This document shows, in pieces, positions 28,739 through 31,361 of a stretch of DNA of 31,361 nucleotides (position 1 is its first letter; the number at the start of each line of letters is the position of its first letter). The position numbers and the translations under genes were made by a program. The notes under the pieces are model-generated. The model had not been told where the DNA came from and ran no database searches. It worked only from the letters and a program-made list of their open reading frames with translations. The stretch is from Methanocella sp. (GTDB lineage Archaea; Halobacteriota; Methanocellia; Methanocellales; Methanocellaceae). The stretch is taken from assembly GCF_035506375.1 (NCBI RefSeq), contig NZ_DATJPM010000085.1, forward strand, positions 1 through 31,361. Direction: 5' to 3'.

Positions 28739-30651
28739 AACCCTTATTGATTGTCGTGGCCCTACTGGCGCAGTTCATGCTGGTGATCCCGCCGCCCGTC
28801 CACGCCCAGATTACAGGAGGCCCGATCATCGATGCAGCAATCTACGGCAACAAGGAGTTCTACCCGGGGCAGACCGCACCTCTGTTAGTGGTCGTGCAGA
28901 ACAAGGGTTATATGCAGTCGCTGTCAGGCTTCAAGTCATCGGAGGCGCAGTTCAGCCTGGGCACCCTCAAAACCACCTCCGGCCAGGACCAGTCTTCGGC
29001 GGTCTCCAGCTTTCAATCGGCGGAAGACGGTGCTTCCTCACAAACCTCCTACGGAAGTAATGTTTCATCGGCAAGCGTCGCCGTCGAGCCGTTTGATAAC
29101 GGGAACGGGACGTCGATAAGCTCCGTCGGCCAATCCACACAATACCAGGCGGCCTCCGGGGCGGACTGGCAGGAGGGCGCGGCCGCGGCCGATAACTCGT
29201 CGACCTTTTCGAGCGTCATCAACACGAACAACAACATTCAATTGATAGGCACAGTCGGCGGCATTGATCAAAACACGCTGAGCACCGTGCCGATGGAGGC
29301 GACCACGGCGCTGGGGCTGGTCTGCCAGCTGACGCCAGGCGATGCCCCGCTGGAGGTCGTCACCGACGACCGGGGCATAATCGGCTCGCTGACACAAGGC
29401 CAGGTGGGCGGCGGCCCCAACACCTTATACACCTTATCCTTCGGCCTTTATCAGCCCCTCCAGTTCTGGGTCAGAGTCGACCTGAACGCGACTCCAGGCC
29501 ACTACACCCTGCCGCTTGTATGCACGTATAAGTATCTGGTCGACGATTACAGCTACATCTCCTCCAGCGGTCCGGTAATCCGTAATAAGAACTACGTCGA
29601 GAAGACCGTAGTTATCCCGCTGGACATCGTGATCATGCCGAGGTTTGACCTCGCCATCACGAACGTCGCCTGCACGGAGATGGTCCCGGACACGAACGGC
29701 TACATCACCATGACCGTGCAGGACCTGGGCAACCTGTCCGTTACCGGGGCCGTCGCCTTCCTGATGCAGCCCAAGCTCGGCCCGCCTCAGGACCAGGCAA
29801 GCTCGAACTACCCGCTAAGCTACGAGCTGTCGAGCTTCCTGGCGTTTACCTTACAGCAGCCGCAGCAGGTGGACCAGCCTATGGTGGTGCCCCTCCAGAA
29901 CTCCCAGTACCTCGGCGACATGGCGCCGGGCGATAGCCGCAACGTCACGTTCAAGGTCAGCATCTCCAAGGATGCGGAAGAGAGCGACATCCCGCTGACC
30001 GTCGTCGTCTCCTACCACGACCAGTGGGACCAGCTAAAATCCTCGAATGTCGTGACATTCGGGGCCCATGTGGAGAAGGAGATGATATTCGTTGCAAATG
30101 CCGAGCCCGTCCAGGTCAGGCTCGGTGCTAATGCCGTGGCCAACCTGAACCTGACCAACACTGGCAGCGAAACTGCCAGGCATGCCATCGTGCGCATGAA
30201 CGCCCTTGACCCGTTCACCGTCAGCTATGACACCGTATACCTCGGCGACGTCGCACCGGGACAGACCGTGCCCGCCAGTTTTGGCATCAAGGTAAGGACC
30301 GACGCCGTGTCCACGATGTATTACGTGACGATGGAGGTCAAATACTATGATTCCCACGACGACCCCCACGTGACCAAGGTTGTCACTAAAGCCATCGAAG
30401 TGCTGCCGCCGCTCACGATCTGGGACTATCTCATGGAGTTCTGGTGGCTGATCCTCCTCCTGGCCCTGCTCATCCTGCTGGGCGCGGCGTATTTCGGCTA
30501 CAAGCGTATAACGGGAAAAAGAAAAACACCCGCCACTGCCGGGAAAGTATCCGGAATTGCCGGGAAGCCATCTGAAGGCACAGAAAAACCGCCTGAAGCA
30601 GCCGGGAAGCCTTCGGGAGGGCCAGAACAGCCAGGCACCGGTGGCAAGTAA
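28687..30651 (+). CDS. Cell-surface COG1361/CARDB-like protein, exporter partner
   Basis: The product is a secreted protein anchored by a C-terminal membrane helix. A signal peptide VRLKPLLIVVALLAQFMLV, ending PPPVHAQ, opens it. Residues about 45-190 are Ser/Gln/Asn-rich. Beta-sandwich units of CARDB/NEW3 type follow (LAITNVACTEMVPDTNGYIT, VQVRLGANAVANLNLTNTGS), each with a GDMAPGDSRNVTF or GDVAPGQTVPASF strand. The membrane helix is WWLILLLALLILLGAAYFGY, then a Lys/Pro/Gly-rich cytosolic tail. Proteins like this often follow RND exporters in methanogens. The first in-frame ATG is 28687, within the exporter gene. A GGAGG at 28714-28718 points to the ATC at 28726, which would start the signal peptide at once and gives a better n-region. 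The end of the exporter gene overlaps in either case. Confidence 0.8.
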   Translation: MVDEENRQNGGDTIVRLKPLLIVVALLAQFMLVIPPPVHAQITGGPIIDAAIYGNKEFYPGQTAPLLVVVQNKGYMQSLSGFKSSEAQFSLGTLKTTSGQDQSSAVSSFQSAEDGASSQTSYGSNVSSASVAVEPFDNGNGTSISSVGQSTQYQAASGADWQEGAAAADNSSTFSSVINTNNNIQLIGTVGGIDQNTLSTVPMEATTALGLVCQLTPGDAPLEVVTDDRGIIGSLTQGQVGGGPNTLYTLSFGLYQPLQFWVRVDLNATPGHYTLPLVCTYKYLVDDYSYISSSGPVIRNKNYVEKTVVIPLDIVIMPRFDLAITNVACTEMVPDTNGYITMTVQDLGNLSVTGAVAFLMQPKLGPPQDQASSNYPLSYELSSFLAFTLQQPQQVDQPMVVPLQNSQYLGDMAPGDSRNVTFKVSISKDAEESDIPLTVVVSYHDQWDQLKSSNVVTFGAHVEKEMIFVANAEPVQVRLGANAVANLNLTNTGSETARHAIVRMNALDPFTVSYDTVYLGDVAPGQTVPASFGIKVRTDAVSTMYYVTMEVKYYDSHDDPHVTKVVTKAIEVLPPLTIWDYLMEFWWLILLLALLILLGAAYFGYKRITGKRKTPATAGKVSGIAGKPSEGTEKPPEAAGKPSGGPEQPGTGGK

Positions 30652-30676
30652 CCCGGTGAGTAAAATACATTCCTGG

Positions 30677-31255
30677 TTACGTCACGCTAGTTCGTACTTT
30701 ATTGATCATTCCCTGAGCGTAGCCGCGCAACGGGGACACTATCGCGCCGTTCACAGCCGGGACTACATCGGTACGTACTTTATTGATCATTCCCTGAATG
30801 AAGTCGCGCAACGGGGTCACCATCTCCGGGATCGAAGAGGTGGATTTACTTAAACCACCCGGCTTTTCTTGCATCCCATTCCGATTACCTGCCTCATGCG
30901 AGACCTGGCTGTGATCACCCGGAGCAAAAGTGCCATAATACGTGATCCTGCCCATACTCGCGAGCCTCCTGTAGTCCTCTGCCATGATGCGGATCTCTCC
31001 GTCGTAATCCTTTGAGTAGAGCTGAACATATGCCAGCTTTCCGCCTTCGTAGATGAACGATAGGTCGCTGGCGTTACCCATGTTTATGGTCACGGGAACA
31101 TGCTCCACGGGCGGCGTTGGAGTCGGGATCGCGGTCTGACCGATCGGCTCGTTAGGCGTTGCAGGCCACTTCGTGATATCCTGCGGAACGGATGCGGAGG
31201 ATAGAATCGCCAGGCAGATTATAACGATGGCCGCCGGTGCAATGTATTTATGCAA
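30677..31255 (-). CDS. Secreted protein with C-terminal tandem repeat, unknown
   Basis: The 192-residue product begins at a TTG with AGGGTG just upstream. A signal peptide (MHKYIAPAAIVIICLAILSS) precedes a Pro/Thr linker. Residues about 50-110 form a small beta domain (VPVTINMGNASDLSFIYEGG, YVQLYSKDYDGEIRIMAEDY). The end has two similar 27-residue units sharing PLR, QGMINKVRT and V. At DNA level they are copies 81 bp apart (30693-30739 and 30774-30820). No family is recognised. It converges with the surface-protein gene. Without an anchor it may be released or bound to another surface protein. Confidence 0.7.
   Translation of the reverse strand: MHKYIAPAAIVIICLAILSSASVPQDITKWPATPNEPIGQTAIPTPTPPVEHVPVTINMGNASDLSFIYEGGKLAYVQLYSKDYDGEIRIMAEDYRRLASMGRITYYGTFAPGDHSQVSHEAGNRNGMQEKPGGLSKSTSSIPEMVTPLRDFIQGMINKVRTDVVPAVNGAIVSPLRGYAQGMINKVRTSVT
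30693..30820. repeat. Two 47-bp direct repeat copies in the 3' end of the secreted-protein gene
   Basis: CGTACTTTATTGATCATTCC and following bases through CGCGCAACGGGG are shared by 30693-30739 and 30774-30820 with about 5 differences. The period is 81 bp (27 codons). Confidence 0.8.
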
Positions 31256-31361
31256 TTTGCACCCTGTTTTTTAGACACACCACAAAGTATTAAGGACTGG
31301 GGGCGGCATGCACGCACAATTTTTATCCGGGCCGGGTAATGCGCATTGTTCACCGGATACC

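Overview
The window looks like chromosomal DNA of a methanogenic or related euryarchaeon, most likely a member of the Methanocellales or Methanosarcinales. This is inferred from gene content and style: a stand-alone GMP synthase ATP-pyrophosphatase subunit, a two-gene sufCB operon, a DmrX-like iron-sulfur flavoprotein, multi-PAS histidine kinases of the methanogen type, an archaeal RND exporter paired with a cell-surface COG1361-like protein, TATA-like promoters and GGAGG ribosome sites. Coding DNA is GC-rich and the spacers are AT-rich. No genome comparison could be run, so the genus is a guess.

Layout. 1-1309: the 5' part of a gene joining a four-helix voltage-sensor-like domain to a CorA-type cation transporter. 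1310-2060: no intact gene; a decayed kinase tail and a roughly 390-bp imperfect inverted-repeat element. 2061-4437: an arsenic operon on the minus strand (arsR with a palindromic operator, a frameshifted arsA remnant, a metallophosphoesterase, acr3, a 25-codon ORF). 4581-4852: a tRNA-Glu, a degenerate second copy, and between them a candidate pseudoknotted RNA. 4923-7773: a methyltransferase and an acetyl-CoA synthetase, separated by a smaller inverted-repeat element. 8047-10232: a small membrane protein, a flavodoxin, a lipoprotein, another small membrane protein and a flavodoxin stub. 10278-14567: guaAb, argD and sufCB. 14630-15190: the largest inverted-repeat element. 15194-18014: a PAP2 phosphatase, the DmrX-like protein, an IS605-like hairpin, an AT-rich orphan gene and an internally deleted aldo/keto reductase. 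18085-25615: a kinase, receiver, kinase signalling operon, including an 11-PAS kinase. 25631-26480: a long gene-poor spacer. 26483-30651: an RND/MMPL exporter and its overlapping surface partner. 30677-31255: a secreted protein with a C-terminal tandem repeat.

How the genes work together. The ars genes are a small arsenite-sensing and efflux unit that has lost its ArsA ATPase, so export would depend on Acr3 alone. sufC and sufB overlap and supply iron-sulfur cluster assembly. The two kinases flank a receiver with no output domain, which suggests a phosphotransfer module acting by protein contact. The exporter and its surface partner overlap by about 50 bp and are probably translated together.

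The strongest unusual points are the voltage-sensor/CorA fusion, three related long inverted-repeat elements, the pseudoknot candidate beside tRNA-Glu, two genes whose good ribosome-binding site sits exactly 7 nt before an ATC triplet, and an identical 132-bp duplication inside the 11-PAS kinase. The window also holds at least five gene remnants (kinase, arsA, tRNA, flavodoxin, aldo/keto reductase).
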